From CAZZEX01 sp964653285 (GTDB lineage Bacteria > Chloroflexota > Anaerolineae > B4-G1), in NCBI GenBank assembly GCA_964653285.1, contig CAZZEX010000101.1, forward strand, positions 1 to 18,267: DNA of 18,267 nt. The letters are read 5' to 3'. Below the pieces are notes generated by a model. The model did not search any database, was not told where the DNA came from, and worked only from the letters and a program-made list of their open reading frames with translations. A program made the position numbers and the translations under genes. Positions 1 to 7,086 of this stretch are shown piece after piece. The stretch's first letter is position 1. Each line of letters begins with the position of its first letter.

Positions 1-94
1 TGCCGGTGGGGTTGATCCGCTCACCGATGAGCACGGTTGGCCTTGCGGGGCTGATAATCACGGCTTTCTTTGCGCTTTTGAGAATCGTTTCCAC
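1..94 (-). CDS. Pterin-binding (methyltetrahydrofolate:corrinoid-type) methyltransferase, 5' fragment cut by the window edge
   Basis: Only 31 codons are visible, from a GTG start at 92-94 to the left edge. The start is set by a strong Shine-Dalgarno (AAGGAGGAG, complement of 99-107), four bases from its end to the GTG. After about 20 residues comes LIGERINPTG, the opening strand of the pterin-binding TIM barrel in methyltetrahydrofolate methyltransferases: AcsE, MtgA-like enzymes and the folate module of MetH all begin with a similar I-G-E-R-x-N. Dihydropteroate synthase shares the fold but usually has a different opening (M-G-I-L-N-x-T-P). In this context the likely role is to transfer the methyl from a methyl-corrinoid protein to tetrahydrofolate, closing the pathway fed by the MttB enzymes. 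It lies 43 bp downstream of the YbaK-type gene, in the same direction. The family call is fairly secure, the exact partner is inferred. Confidence 0.72.
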   Translation of the reverse strand, partial: METILKSAKKAVIISPARPTVLIGERINPTG

Positions 95-137
95 CAGTCT
101 CCTCCTTGTTCAAACGTGTCTTCGTTCAAATGTCGAA

Positions 138-635
138 TCACCCCTTTTCGCAGAAGTCGCCTAACTCGGCTCCCTCCAGCGCCTGCATCAGGGCATCGGG
201 CGGGAGGGCCAGTCCAGCGTCCGGGCGACCGGCGCTGATAATCACCTGCTCCGGCTCTAACACACGCCGGTCAACGTATGTGGACACGTCCGCCCGTCGA
301 AACCCTAATACTGAAACCGCTCCCACCTGGTAGCCGGTCACTCGCTGTACATCCCGCTCCGAGGCCAGCGTCACGTTCTTGTCATTCAAAGCCGCGCCGA
401 CCTTCTTGAGGCTGAGACGTAAGTCGCCGGGTATCGCCACCAGCACAAACTGGCGGTCGGAACGCTGGATGATCATCGCCTTGACCACCTGGGCCACAGG
501 AACACCCAGATCCTCCGCTACGCCTTCGGCCGTGTACTGCTTGTGTGCGTGCCGGTGCAGTTCGTAAGGAATTCCTTTCTGCTCTAATACACGCATGGGC
601 ATCGTCTTGGCCGCGCGTTTCCTCTTCTTTGCCAT
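138..635 (-). CDS. ybaK: YbaK/EbsC-family aminoacyl-tRNA deacylase-like protein
   Basis: A 165-residue protein with the whole YbaK/EbsC fold, the usual length for the Cys-tRNA(Pro) deacylase group. These enzymes hydrolyse mischarged tRNA in trans in the cytoplasm. Visible landmarks are the basic start (MAKKRKRAAK), the segment QVVKAMIIQ with the family's central lysine (about residue 52), AIPGDLRLSLKKV (about 68-80), and TGYQVGAVSVLGF (about 100-112), the G-rich strand of the family. The ATG at 633-635 is preceded by GGGGAG. TGA ends the gene at 138-140. It sits between the fourth MttB gene (230 bp upstream) and the methyltransferase fragment (43 bp downstream), so it may be co-transcribed, but no biochemical link to methyl transfer is evident. 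It could be a housekeeping passenger. Confidence 0.85.
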   Translation of the reverse strand: MAKKRKRAAKTMPMRVLEQKGIPYELHRHAHKQYTAEGVAEDLGVPVAQVVKAMIIQRSDRQFVLVAIPGDLRLSLKKVGAALNDKNVTLASERDVQRVTGYQVGAVSVLGFRRADVSTYVDRRVLEPEQVIISAGRPDAGLALPPDALMQALEGAELGDFCEKG

Positions 636-865
636 CCTGCTCCCCTCTCGTGGTCCCTTGTGACGAGATATTCGTCTACCCCAACGCTCCTAGCCTCCGT
701 GCCCGATAGTAGCCCTTGGGCCAACCTCTGCCCCGATGGTGGCTGGGTCGGGAGACTGGCCCCAGCAGTGTTGGAGGGGACTGGGATGCAGATATACGCG
801 CCGGGCTCTGCGGGAGCAGCTCGTCACTCCAGGCCTGCCGGGCCCCACCGCAGAGTCAGATGGGT
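636..865. other. Intergenic region, no gene recognised
   Basis: These 230 bases separate the stop of the fourth MttB gene from the YbaK-type gene. They are GC-rich and show no credible small ORF with a ribosome site. A short inverted repeat, GACGA-gatat-TCGTC, lies at 662-676. I looked for a cobalamin riboswitch and a tRNA and saw neither. A promoter for the two downstream genes could be here but I cannot point to boxes. Confidence 0.4.
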
Positions 866-2314
866 CTACTGCGCTCGCTCCTCGGCGCGCTGGACAATGG
901 CCTCCAGTTCAGCGACCGTCGCCTCGTCCAGCGGCGTTGGCTCATAGTGCTCCAGAATCTCTCGCACCCGGGCTGCGACCCGATCACCCAGGGTGAGCCG
1001 ACCGCTATTCTCCCACTCTTCCCGCGTCACCCGGTCGAGCAGCTGGGGGAACCAGTTCTGACGAAAGTGCTGAAAGGTGTGATCCTCACCCACAAAATGA
1101 CCGCCTGGGCCAACCTGGTCAATCACATCCAGCGCCAGGGTCTCTTCCGTGATCTCTACCCCCTGCATGAAACGCTTGACCAGGCCAGCGATCTCGTCCA
1201 TGCTGACCAGCATCTCGTAAGAGGCGGTCAATCCCGCCTCGACATAGCCGACGTCGTGGATCAGGTTGCCGCCACTCAAGGCCGTTACCAACATCCATAG
1301 CGCGCCCTCGGCTGCGGCTTGCTGATCGAATATCTTGGCATCGGAGCAGCCAGCGAAGCTAAAGATGGGCAGGCCGTAATAGTGACACATCTCGCTGAAG
1401 GCAACCATCGCCAACATGAACTCGGGCGCGGCGTAAGAGATGAGCCCCTTGGCCATATCCATGTACAGGATACCACCAGCACCTATCACCGGCGCACCTT
1501 CCCGGATCAATTGGCAGATCAGCAACCCACTGAGTTGCTCGGCGTTGGCCTGCACCAGAGCGCCGGCCACCGTCACGGGCGCCGAGCCACCGATCATCGG
1601 CGCTGGCGTGTAGACGACCGGCAAACCCTTGCTGGCGATATAAAGCAGCTTCTCACAGCTTTCCTTAGCATGCGTCAACGGCGAGATGGGTTCGCTGTAG
1701 AGAGCACAGAACGGATTGCGCCGCAGCGCTTCGGCCCCACCCGCCACTGCCTCCGCCATCTCGACGATATCTTCCAAGTTCTGGCGACTCCATGCCGTGT
1801 AAATGAGAGGCTTGACGGTGTTGCTGACCATCTCCCGAAAGTGATACAGGTCCGAAATGGACTCGGTCACGTCGGAGGCAATGCCCATACACATCAGAAA
1901 ATCAATGTTGGGCAGGGCGTCTACCAGGCGCGAGACGTTGGCCACGTCGGCCAGGACCGCCGGCCGCCGTTCTCCGGTGTAGGCGTCAAGGACAAAAGGC
2001 GTGTCGGAGCCCGTGCCATAATAACCCTTGTGGCCTTCCAGAGACATCGCCGCATTGCCATCGCGGTCGCACAGCACCACCCGGTGAGGTGCAATGCGGA
2101 TAGCCCATTCGATCAGATGAGGCGGGATGCGCACTCGATCGCCGTCGAGCCAGCAGCCAGCCTTGGCCAAGAGTTCTCGCACCTCGGGCACCAGTACCTG
2201 CACCCCAGTCCGGCGCAAGAGTTCCAACGTGGCCTGATGCACGCGAGTCCTCTGGTCATCGCTGAGCACCCGCATGCCAGGGGTAACCTGGGTAACATAG
2301 TTGCTGTTGATCAT
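866..2314 (-). CDS. MttB-family methyltransferase D, non-pyrrolysine
   Basis: A 482-residue member of the trimethylamine methyltransferase (MttB, COG5598) family, full length. Family enzymes demethylate quaternary or tertiary amines and methylate the Co(I) of a partner corrinoid protein. Landmarks: N-terminal helical region with LELLRRTGVQV (about 30-40), TGSDTPF (101-107), YSEPISPL (206-213), a glycine-rich APVTVAG (245-251), YMDMA (284-288), GLPIF then AGCSDAK (321-327), and VGPGGHFVGEDHT (401-413). There is no internal TAG, so no pyrrolysine; it resembles the MtgB-like branch rather than the archaeal TMA enzymes. The ATG at 2312-2314 has AAGGAGA eight bases upstream. TAG ends the gene. It lies 54 bp after the EamA gene and has no corrinoid gene directly beside it. 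The substrate is unknown. Confidence 0.93.
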   Translation of the reverse strand: MINSNYVTQVTPGMRVLSDDQRTRVHQATLELLRRTGVQVLVPEVRELLAKAGCWLDGDRVRIPPHLIEWAIRIAPHRVVLCDRDGNAAMSLEGHKGYYGTGSDTPFVLDAYTGERRPAVLADVANVSRLVDALPNIDFLMCMGIASDVTESISDLYHFREMVSNTVKPLIYTAWSRQNLEDIVEMAEAVAGGAEALRRNPFCALYSEPISPLTHAKESCEKLLYIASKGLPVVYTPAPMIGGSAPVTVAGALVQANAEQLSGLLICQLIREGAPVIGAGGILYMDMAKGLISYAAPEFMLAMVAFSEMCHYYGLPIFSFAGCSDAKIFDQQAAAEGALWMLVTALSGGNLIHDVGYVEAGLTASYEMLVSMDEIAGLVKRFMQGVEITEETLALDVIDQVGPGGHFVGEDHTFQHFRQNWFPQLLDRVTREEWENSGRLTLGDRVAARVREILEHYEPTPLDEATVAELEAIVQRAEERAQ

Positions 2315-2368
2315 TGTGCATTTCTCCTTTATTTATTCTTTATCTTTCCACAGTAGAATAGACTCCTA

Positions 2369-3292
2369 TCACTTTCTCGTGGAGAGAATGACGACTCCAA
2401 CTATAATCAATGCCCCTCCCAAGATCTGCAGAGGGGCCAGGACATCACCAAGCACCAGTGCAGCCAGGATCGCGGCCAGGACTGTTTCCACGGTAGCAGT
2501 GATCGCTGCGGCGCTGGCCGAGAGATATCTCAGCCCCCAGGTGTAAAAACTGAACCCCGCCACAGTAGGCAACAATGCCAGCAACCAGAGCCATAACCAG
2601 AGGTGCCAGGGTTGTGATAGGGGGAAGGTGAGAGTGCAAAGCGGACGAGGCAACAGCAGAGTGAGCGAGGATAACCCAAAGGCATAGGTGACTACGGTCC
2701 AGGAGCTGTAGCGATGCAGGGAGACCTTACCAAGAATGGCGTAGATGGCCCAGGTGATCCCTGTCCCCAACCCCACCAGGACGCCAATCCAGTTCAGTCT
2801 CAGTTGGGAAAGATCGTGTACCCGGGCCACCAGCACACAACCAGCGAAGGTCAGGACGAGCGCAGTCATTTTGCGCCAGGTGATCGGCTCCCGCCACAAC
2901 AGCCAAGAGAAGACGATGACGAAAGCAGGAGCCGTGTAGTTAAAGATGTGAGCCGGGGCCACGCCGAGCAGTGCTACAGCATAAACCCAGAGCAGATGGA
3001 ACAACCCCACACCGATCACACCTAAACCGATCAACGGGAGTAGAGCCTGGCGTTCCAAACGCAATAGATCGCGGCGGAACAGGAACAAGGCCAGGAACAG
3101 CACGATGAAGGTCAGAAAGTCGCGCCAAAAGGCCAGGGTGAGCGGGGTAGGATCATAAATCAGCATGATCTCTTTGAGCAGGACGCCAGAGGTTGCCCAG
3201 CACGAAGCCCCCCCCAACACTAACAGGTACCCCTTGGTTTCTCTTCTGCCCGGCCCGGCATCAGTGGTGACTGACGCTGTATTTGTCCTCAT
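2369..3292 (-). CDS. EamA/DMT-family membrane transporter
   Basis: A 307-residue inner-membrane protein with about ten hydrophobic helices forming two EamA repeats (about 21-157 and 170-304), the standard drug/metabolite transporter layout. The first repeat holds GGASCWATSGVLLK and FNYTAPAFVIVFSWLLWREP; the second ends with ATVETVLAAILAALVLGD, the typical P/T-x-x-E helix of the family. These proteins move small metabolites, often outward. I chose the ATG at 3290-3292, preceded by AGGAAGAG. An ATG 25 codons further upstream (3367) would overlap the preceding gene by about 49 bases and add a basic non-membrane tail, so it is less likely. Placed between the 4Fe-4S protein gene and the fourth MttB gene, it may export a demethylated product or import a substrate; this is inference from position only. 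Confidence 0.88.
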   Translation of the reverse strand: MRTNTASVTTDAGPGRRETKGYLLVLGGASCWATSGVLLKEIMLIYDPTPLTLAFWRDFLTFIVLFLALFLFRRDLLRLERQALLPLIGLGVIGVGLFHLLWVYAVALLGVAPAHIFNYTAPAFVIVFSWLLWREPITWRKMTALVLTFAGCVLVARVHDLSQLRLNWIGVLVGLGTGITWAIYAILGKVSLHRYSSWTVVTYAFGLSSLTLLLPRPLCTLTFPLSQPWHLWLWLWLLALLPTVAGFSFYTWGLRYLSASAAAITATVETVLAAILAALVLGDVLAPLQILGGALIIVGVVILSTRK

Positions 3293-3318
3293 GGATGTAC
3301 GTCTCTTCCTGGTCCCTA

Positions 3319-4143
3319 TCAAACCGCTGATTCGAGCGCACAGGGACCGGTTGCGCACTTGCCACACGCGTCAGCCAGCCCCAATTCCTGGAAGCCGTCT
3401 GCCACGTGCAACAGCCACCTATAACAGAGTTGTTTATCCAGCCCGGCTTCCGTCAACGCGCCCACGGGACAGCGGCCCACGCATGCCGTGCAACTGCCAT
3501 CAACAAAGTAGCCACACCGTTGGACAACCGGCCCCTCAGGCGACGAAGTCGGTTCCAGTGCCACATCCACCACCAGGCTGCCAAATCGGCCGGCACAACC
3601 AGCGTCGGTGATCAGCATGTGGTGCAGGCCAAAGCTGCCCAGGCCAGCGATGGCCGCCACGCTCTTGTGCGACCAACGGCTGATGAGCGTGACCGGGTCC
3701 CAGTTGTGGGTGGCCGGTTCGGCTACGGCTCGCACTCCTCGCTGAGCCAGGACAGCGGTGAGCCGCTGGGTGATGTCGTTGATGAGCGCGTTAGTCTCGA
3801 CATAAGCCAATGCCCACTCACGCGCCACATGGCGTGGGTGCGCCCGATTGGCCTCTACGATTTCCGCGGCAAAAGGCAAGAAAAAAGAGATGACAGATCG
3901 GGCTGCCGGTAGCAGGTCGGACGGAAGTAAATGGGTTGGCTCGGCGATTTCTCGCAACCGGGGAAAGCGGGGGTCAGCCGCATCGGCAAAGCCTATCAGG
4001 GGCAGCCGGTAGCGGGTCTCTGTCCCTGCCTCGGCCACTTGTTGCCGCACAAAGGTGGAGATGAACGTTTCCAAGTTGTCCAAGCCTCCTTCCTCCGTCG
4101 AAATCTCGTCATCCCATCGGGAGTAGTCCGCTGGTGACGTCAT
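3319..4143 (-). CDS. 4Fe-4S double-cluster protein, distant QueG (epoxyqueuosine reductase)-like
   Basis: A 274-residue iron-sulfur protein. The C-terminal part carries C218-x2-C221-x3-C225-P, a ferredoxin-type cluster motif, plus C210, C240, C260, C263 and C268, enough for a second cluster. The middle segment IAGLGSFGLHHMLITDAGCAGRFGSL (about 165-189, only key residues matter: G-x-G-x-x-G and R186) matches the pattern around the QueG core, where GKNTxLI and GSxxxL occur. QueG itself uses cobalamin and two 4Fe-4S clusters, but is longer (about 350-380 residues) and has extra C-terminal sequence missing here. The ATG overlaps the TGA of the upstream CBS gene (ATGA), so the two are translationally coupled. 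In this setting I suspect an electron-transfer role toward corrinoid rather than tRNA modification. The family call is solid, the role inferred. Confidence 0.82.
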   Translation of the reverse strand: MTSPADYSRWDDEISTEEGGLDNLETFISTFVRQQVAEAGTETRYRLPLIGFADAADPRFPRLREIAEPTHLLPSDLLPAARSVISFFLPFAAEIVEANRAHPRHVAREWALAYVETNALINDITQRLTAVLAQRGVRAVAEPATHNWDPVTLISRWSHKSVAAIAGLGSFGLHHMLITDAGCAGRFGSLVVDVALEPTSSPEGPVVQRCGYFVDGSCTACVGRCPVGALTEAGLDKQLCYRWLLHVADGFQELGLADACGKCATGPCALESAV

Positions 4144-4787
4144 ACTTCTCGTACATCCTGGATGCGGACATCTGGCATCTTGCTGAGCTTCTCCAGCAGC
4201 GTCTCTTCAGAGACATTGGCGACCTTGACCACAGAGGCCCAGGTGTCCGGATCCGCCGTGGGGTAGGTCACAAACACGGATATGTAGCCCCCTTCTTCGT
4301 CAATTGCCCGGGTCAAGCGTGCCACCTCGCCAGCCCGGTTGGGCTGCCAGATGGTCATACGCGTGCCGGCTCGCCGGGCACCCAGCAGGTCCACCATAAT
4401 GCTAAACAGGTCGCCGTCGGTGATGATTCCCACCAGATTCTCGTCCCGCATGACCAGCAAGCAACCGATCTTTTTGTCGGCCATGATACGGGCAGCTCCC
4501 TCGACGGTGGTATCCGGGTCAACGGTGACCACGTCCCTGACCATTATGTTGTGCGCCTGGAGTTTAGCCAGGGTGTAGTTGATCACGAATGGGCCGAACT
4601 GATTCAAGTCTGAAGGGAGAGCCTGCGCCAATGCCTGTCGCGTGACCAGGCCCACCAGTTTCTTATCGTCGTCCACGATGGGTAGATGCCGGATGTTCTT
4701 TTCCTCCATCAGTGCCTGGGCTTCTGTGAGCGGCATAGTGGGGTGTCCACAAATAGGGTTGGGTGTCATCTGATCTTTAACCAGCAT
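4140..4787 (-). CDS. AcuB-like CBS-CBS-ACT protein (first copy)
   Basis: A 215-residue soluble protein with two CBS motifs (about 1-55 and 80-135, seen as MTPNPI...RHLPIVDDD..LVGLVT and VRDVVTV...KKIGCLLVMRD..LVGIITDGDL) followed by an ACT-like domain (about 142-212). This order and length match AcuB-type regulators. CBS pairs usually bind adenosyl ligands such as AMP, ATP or SAM; ACT domains bind amino acids. The start at 4785-4787 is set by a nearly perfect Shine-Dalgarno, AGGAGGAGGA, just upstream; an earlier in-frame ATG at 4808 would overlap the MttB stop and has no such site. It follows MttB-C by 11 bp and overlaps the 4Fe-4S gene by ATGA. It is paralogous to the CBS protein at 13902-14546, which also follows an MttB sequence. 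No enzymatic domain is visible; a sensor role is inferred. Confidence 0.9.
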   Translation of the reverse strand: MLVKDQMTPNPICGHPTMPLTEAQALMEEKNIRHLPIVDDDKKLVGLVTRQALAQALPSDLNQFGPFVINYTLAKLQAHNIMVRDVVTVDPDTTVEGAARIMADKKIGCLLVMRDENLVGIITDGDLFSIMVDLLGARRAGTRMTIWQPNRAGEVARLTRAIDEEGGYISVFVTYPTADPDTWASVVKVANVSEETLLEKLSKMPDVRIQDVREV

Positions 4788-4799
4788 ATCTCCTCCTCC
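4788..4799 (-). promoter_or_regulatory. Strong ribosome binding site of the first CBS-ACT gene
   Basis: Read on the minus strand, the bases from the MttB-C stop onward are TAGGAGGAGGAGATATG. The Shine-Dalgarno therefore overlaps the TAG stop of MttB-C and fixes the CBS start at 4787, which favours coupled translation of the two genes. Confidence 0.8.
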
Positions 4800-6226
4800 T
4801 ACTCCCAATGCTTCGCCATCAAATCCAGTTCTTTGATGACTTCTGAAGGCAGCGGCACTGGCTTGTGGTCCATCACCTTTTGGGTTTGTTCGCGCAGCCG
4901 TTCTTCAAAACGTTTCGCGCCCTTCTCAAGCCACTGGGCCTGAATCGTGCGGTCGAAAAACTGCGAATACCAAACCTCCCGGAAATGCTTAAACGTGTGA
5001 TCCTCTTGCAGATAGTGTCTGCCTGGCCCGACACGATCAATCAGGTCGAGTGCCAGCGTCTCGTCATTCACTGGCATCCCCCGCATGTACCGGTTGACCA
5101 TATAAAGCACTTCGTTGACAAGCACCATGTAGGCCGGCGAGGCGACCGATCCATGGTCGAGCCAACCAGCGTCATGTACCAGGTTGGCACCACTGAGCGC
5201 CGAACTGAGGCACGAGAAGGCTGCTTCGGCGGCGGCCTGAGGGTCGGGGAACTTGGCGTCGGAGCAGCCAGCGGTGCCAAAGAACGGCAGCCTGTAACGC
5301 TGCGCCATTTGGGCCATGGCGGCGACCATCAGGTCCATCTCAGGCGCACCGTAGGAGAAGATCGTCGTGGACATGTCCATCACGGTTGCGAAAGCGCCAT
5401 AGATAAAGGGAGCACCCGGCCGGACAATCTGAGCGAGCACCAGGCCACTGAGCGATTCGGCGCTTCCCTGCACCACTGTGCCGGCAAGCGTCGCCGGGGC
5501 TGTGCTGCCGGCCTGCGGTGCCGGATAGTAAACCAGAGGGATCCCTTTTTCAGCACAGAAGATCAGTTTATCTATGGCCGGATCGTAATGCAACAGCGGT
5601 GAGATCGGTTCGGAATAGTGGACGATAGTCGGCGCCTGCTGAAAGCGCTCCTCGCTGCCAGCGATCAGCACGGCCATCTCGTAGATGTCGCGCGTGCTGT
5701 TGAGGTCCTTGCAACAAAAGACCAAGGGCTTCTCACAGTAGGTAAACACCTGTCTGGCAATCACGCGATCGGCGACGTCGGCCGGCACGTCGGCGGCCAT
5801 GCCAATTGTCATCACCCAGGAGTAATTAGGCAAAGCATCTGCGACCGTCGAGGTGATGCGACAATCGTCGCTGGTGAACCGATGGCGCTCGTCCGTGATA
5901 GGGTCCAGATAATCAATGCAGTCCACACTAGGCCCAAACCAGACTTTCTCTCCCTCCAGGAAGACTGAGCGTTCGCCATTGCGCTGGCCCAGCACCACGC
6001 GGGGGGGGGCTTTGCGTATCGCGTCCTCGACCATCCAGCCGGGGATGCGGACCCGGTCACCCTCCACGCGTGCGCCAGCGCCGTCCAGCAACTCCAGAGC
6101 CCGTGGGTGCGTGATCTGGACGCCGGTGCGTTCCAGCACTTCTAACGTGGCCAAATGAATCTGCTCGACCTGATCGTCATTGAGCACACACAATCTCGGC
6201 TTGAAGTACAACTCGGGATAGATCAT
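4799..6226 (-). CDS. MttB-family methyltransferase C, non-pyrrolysine
   Basis: A 475-residue, full-length MttB-family protein. Expected reaction: methyl transfer from a methylated amine to a corrinoid protein. Landmarks: LEVLERTGVQI (about 28-38), FGPSVDCIDY (97-106), HYSEPISPL (203-211), STAPATLAG (241-249), GAFATVMDMS (277-286), TAGCSDAKFPDPQAAAE (318-334), and VGPGRHYLQEDHT near residue 400. Where the other copies have TGSDTPF it has PSVDCID, and it is rich in cysteine around 164-172 (YCEKPLVFCC). The ATG at 6224-6226 is preceded by AAAGGAGT at seven bases. TAG ends the gene inside the ribosome site of the CBS gene. It has no corrinoid gene beside it; its partner in the window would have to be one of the two corrinoid proteins further upstream. 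The substrate is unknown. Confidence 0.93.
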   Translation of the reverse strand: MIYPELYFKPRLCVLNDDQVEQIHLATLEVLERTGVQITHPRALELLDGAGARVEGDRVRIPGWMVEDAIRKAPPRVVLGQRNGERSVFLEGEKVWFGPSVDCIDYLDPITDERHRFTSDDCRITSTVADALPNYSWVMTIGMAADVPADVADRVIARQVFTYCEKPLVFCCKDLNSTRDIYEMAVLIAGSEERFQQAPTIVHYSEPISPLLHYDPAIDKLIFCAEKGIPLVYYPAPQAGSTAPATLAGTVVQGSAESLSGLVLAQIVRPGAPFIYGAFATVMDMSTTIFSYGAPEMDLMVAAMAQMAQRYRLPFFGTAGCSDAKFPDPQAAAEAAFSCLSSALSGANLVHDAGWLDHGSVASPAYMVLVNEVLYMVNRYMRGMPVNDETLALDLIDRVGPGRHYLQEDHTFKHFREVWYSQFFDRTIQAQWLEKGAKRFEERLREQTQKVMDHKPVPLPSEVIKELDLMAKHWE

Positions 6227-6295
6227 TGTAGTGACTCCTTTTTAAAGATGCGAAATCAGGATGCGAAACAATGTCATTAAGTTAAGCAACCGTGG

Positions 6296-6343
6296 AGGTG
6301 CGACGCACTTCTTGGCCTGCAGCGATGGAAGTGCGTCGCACCT
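6296..6343. repeat. Perfect 16-bp inverted repeat (hairpin) between regulator and MttB-C
   Basis: AGGTGCGACGCACTTC at 6296-6311 is matched exactly by its reverse complement at 6328-6343, with a 16-base loop. Each arm also contains an inner near-palindrome (GTGCGACGCAC). It lies 20 bases after the regulator stop and 69 bases before the MttB-C start region. No clear U-tract follows on the minus strand (CCACGGTTGC), so a classical terminator is not obvious; a REP-like element or RNA-stabilising hairpin fits as well. Confidence 0.85.
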
Positions 6344-6363
6344 TAAAGGATATCCCCTCCTGA

Positions 6364-7026
6364 CTAAGGAGCCAGGGCACTCCCATTCGCCAACAAGGTC
6401 TCGCGCACTTTGGCATAAAACTCCTCTACGTGACCGTGCATGATTTGCTCGGCGCGGTCGGCGTCGCCGGCTTTTATAGCCTCCACCAGGTCCAGGTGCT
6501 CCTCGACGGAGGCGGGCAAATAGCCCAGATGAGGCAAGACCAGGTACCACAGTCGCCGCGATAGGCCAAACAAACGGTCAAGCGTCTGGGCCAGATACCT
6601 GTTATGCGCCGCCTGGGCAACTGCCTGGTGGAACTTGTGATCCAGATCGAAAAGACGACGGCTGTCCTCGGGGGGGACGGCGGCTTGCTCCTGGCGCAGC
6701 GCCTCTAACACAACCAGGTCGTCGGGGGTGGCCCGCTGGGCGGCCAGACGAGCACACAGCGATTCCAGCGAGAGGCGTATCTCACTGATCTGCTCCAGGT
6801 CCAATATATTGACGTCGGCCACGTAGAGGCCGTGGCGCGGTGTGACCAGGACCAGGTTTTCGTGGGCCAGAAACCTGAGCGCCTCGCGCACTGGCACCAT
6901 GCCCATCCCCAGTTCTTGCGCCAACTGTTGTTCGTTAATCAGCGCCCCCGGGCTCAGTTCCAGAGTGGTGATCTTTTCCCAGATCAGTTCGTAAGCGCGT
7001 TGGGTGTCAACCCGCACCAATTCCAT
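6364..7026 (-). CDS. FadR-subfamily (GntR/FCD) transcriptional regulator
   Basis: A 220-residue DNA-binding regulator. The N-terminal winged helix (about 8-68) shows INEQQLAQELGMGMVPVREALRFL, split here by function as the recognition helix PVREALRFL (45-53), followed by the wing VTPRHGLYV (61-69). The C-terminal all-helical FCD domain (about 75-205) keeps the usual metal-binding set, D129, H133, H177 and H199, which in relatives hold a metal next to a carboxylate effector. I chose the ATG at 7024-7026 because GGAGGT lies seven bases upstream (7034-7039); the in-frame ATG nine codons earlier lacks a site. The gene sits in the middle of the cluster, after the HyuA-like gene and before MttB-C, which suggests control of the surrounding genes. 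The effector is probably a carboxylate such as a betaine or its product, by inference. Confidence 0.9.
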   Translation of the reverse strand: MELVRVDTQRAYELIWEKITTLELSPGALINEQQLAQELGMGMVPVREALRFLAHENLVLVTPRHGLYVADVNILDLEQISEIRLSLESLCARLAAQRATPDDLVVLEALRQEQAAVPPEDSRRLFDLDHKFHQAVAQAAHNRYLAQTLDRLFGLSRRLWYLVLPHLGYLPASVEEHLDLVEAIKAGDADRAEQIMHGHVEEFYAKVRETLLANGSALAP

Positions 7027-7051
7027 GGTATTTACCTCCACTACCTTACAC

Positions 7052-7080
7052 AAACCCGGTTTCCTGGAGAAACCAGGTTT
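7052..7080. repeat. Short hairpin repeat, copy 1 (after the HyuA-like gene)
   Basis: AAACCCGGTTTC (7052-7063) and GAAACCAGGTTT (7069-7080) form an inverted repeat with 11 of 12 positions paired and a five-base loop. It begins seven bases after the TAG of the HyuA-like gene. A closely related hairpin lies at 12988-13019, after another stop codon. Confidence 0.75.
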
Positions 7081-7086
7081 ACAGTT

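Noticed and set aside
3293..3367. Upstream ATG for the EamA transporter at 3367
   Set aside because: It overlaps the 4Fe-4S gene by 49 bases and adds a non-membrane basic stretch; the ATG at 3292 has a ribosome site.
4799..6226. Pyrrolysine in the MttB genes
   Set aside because: All four intact genes are full length without internal TAG, and reading past the terminal TAG meets no family sequence. TAG is also the ordinary stop of many neighbours.
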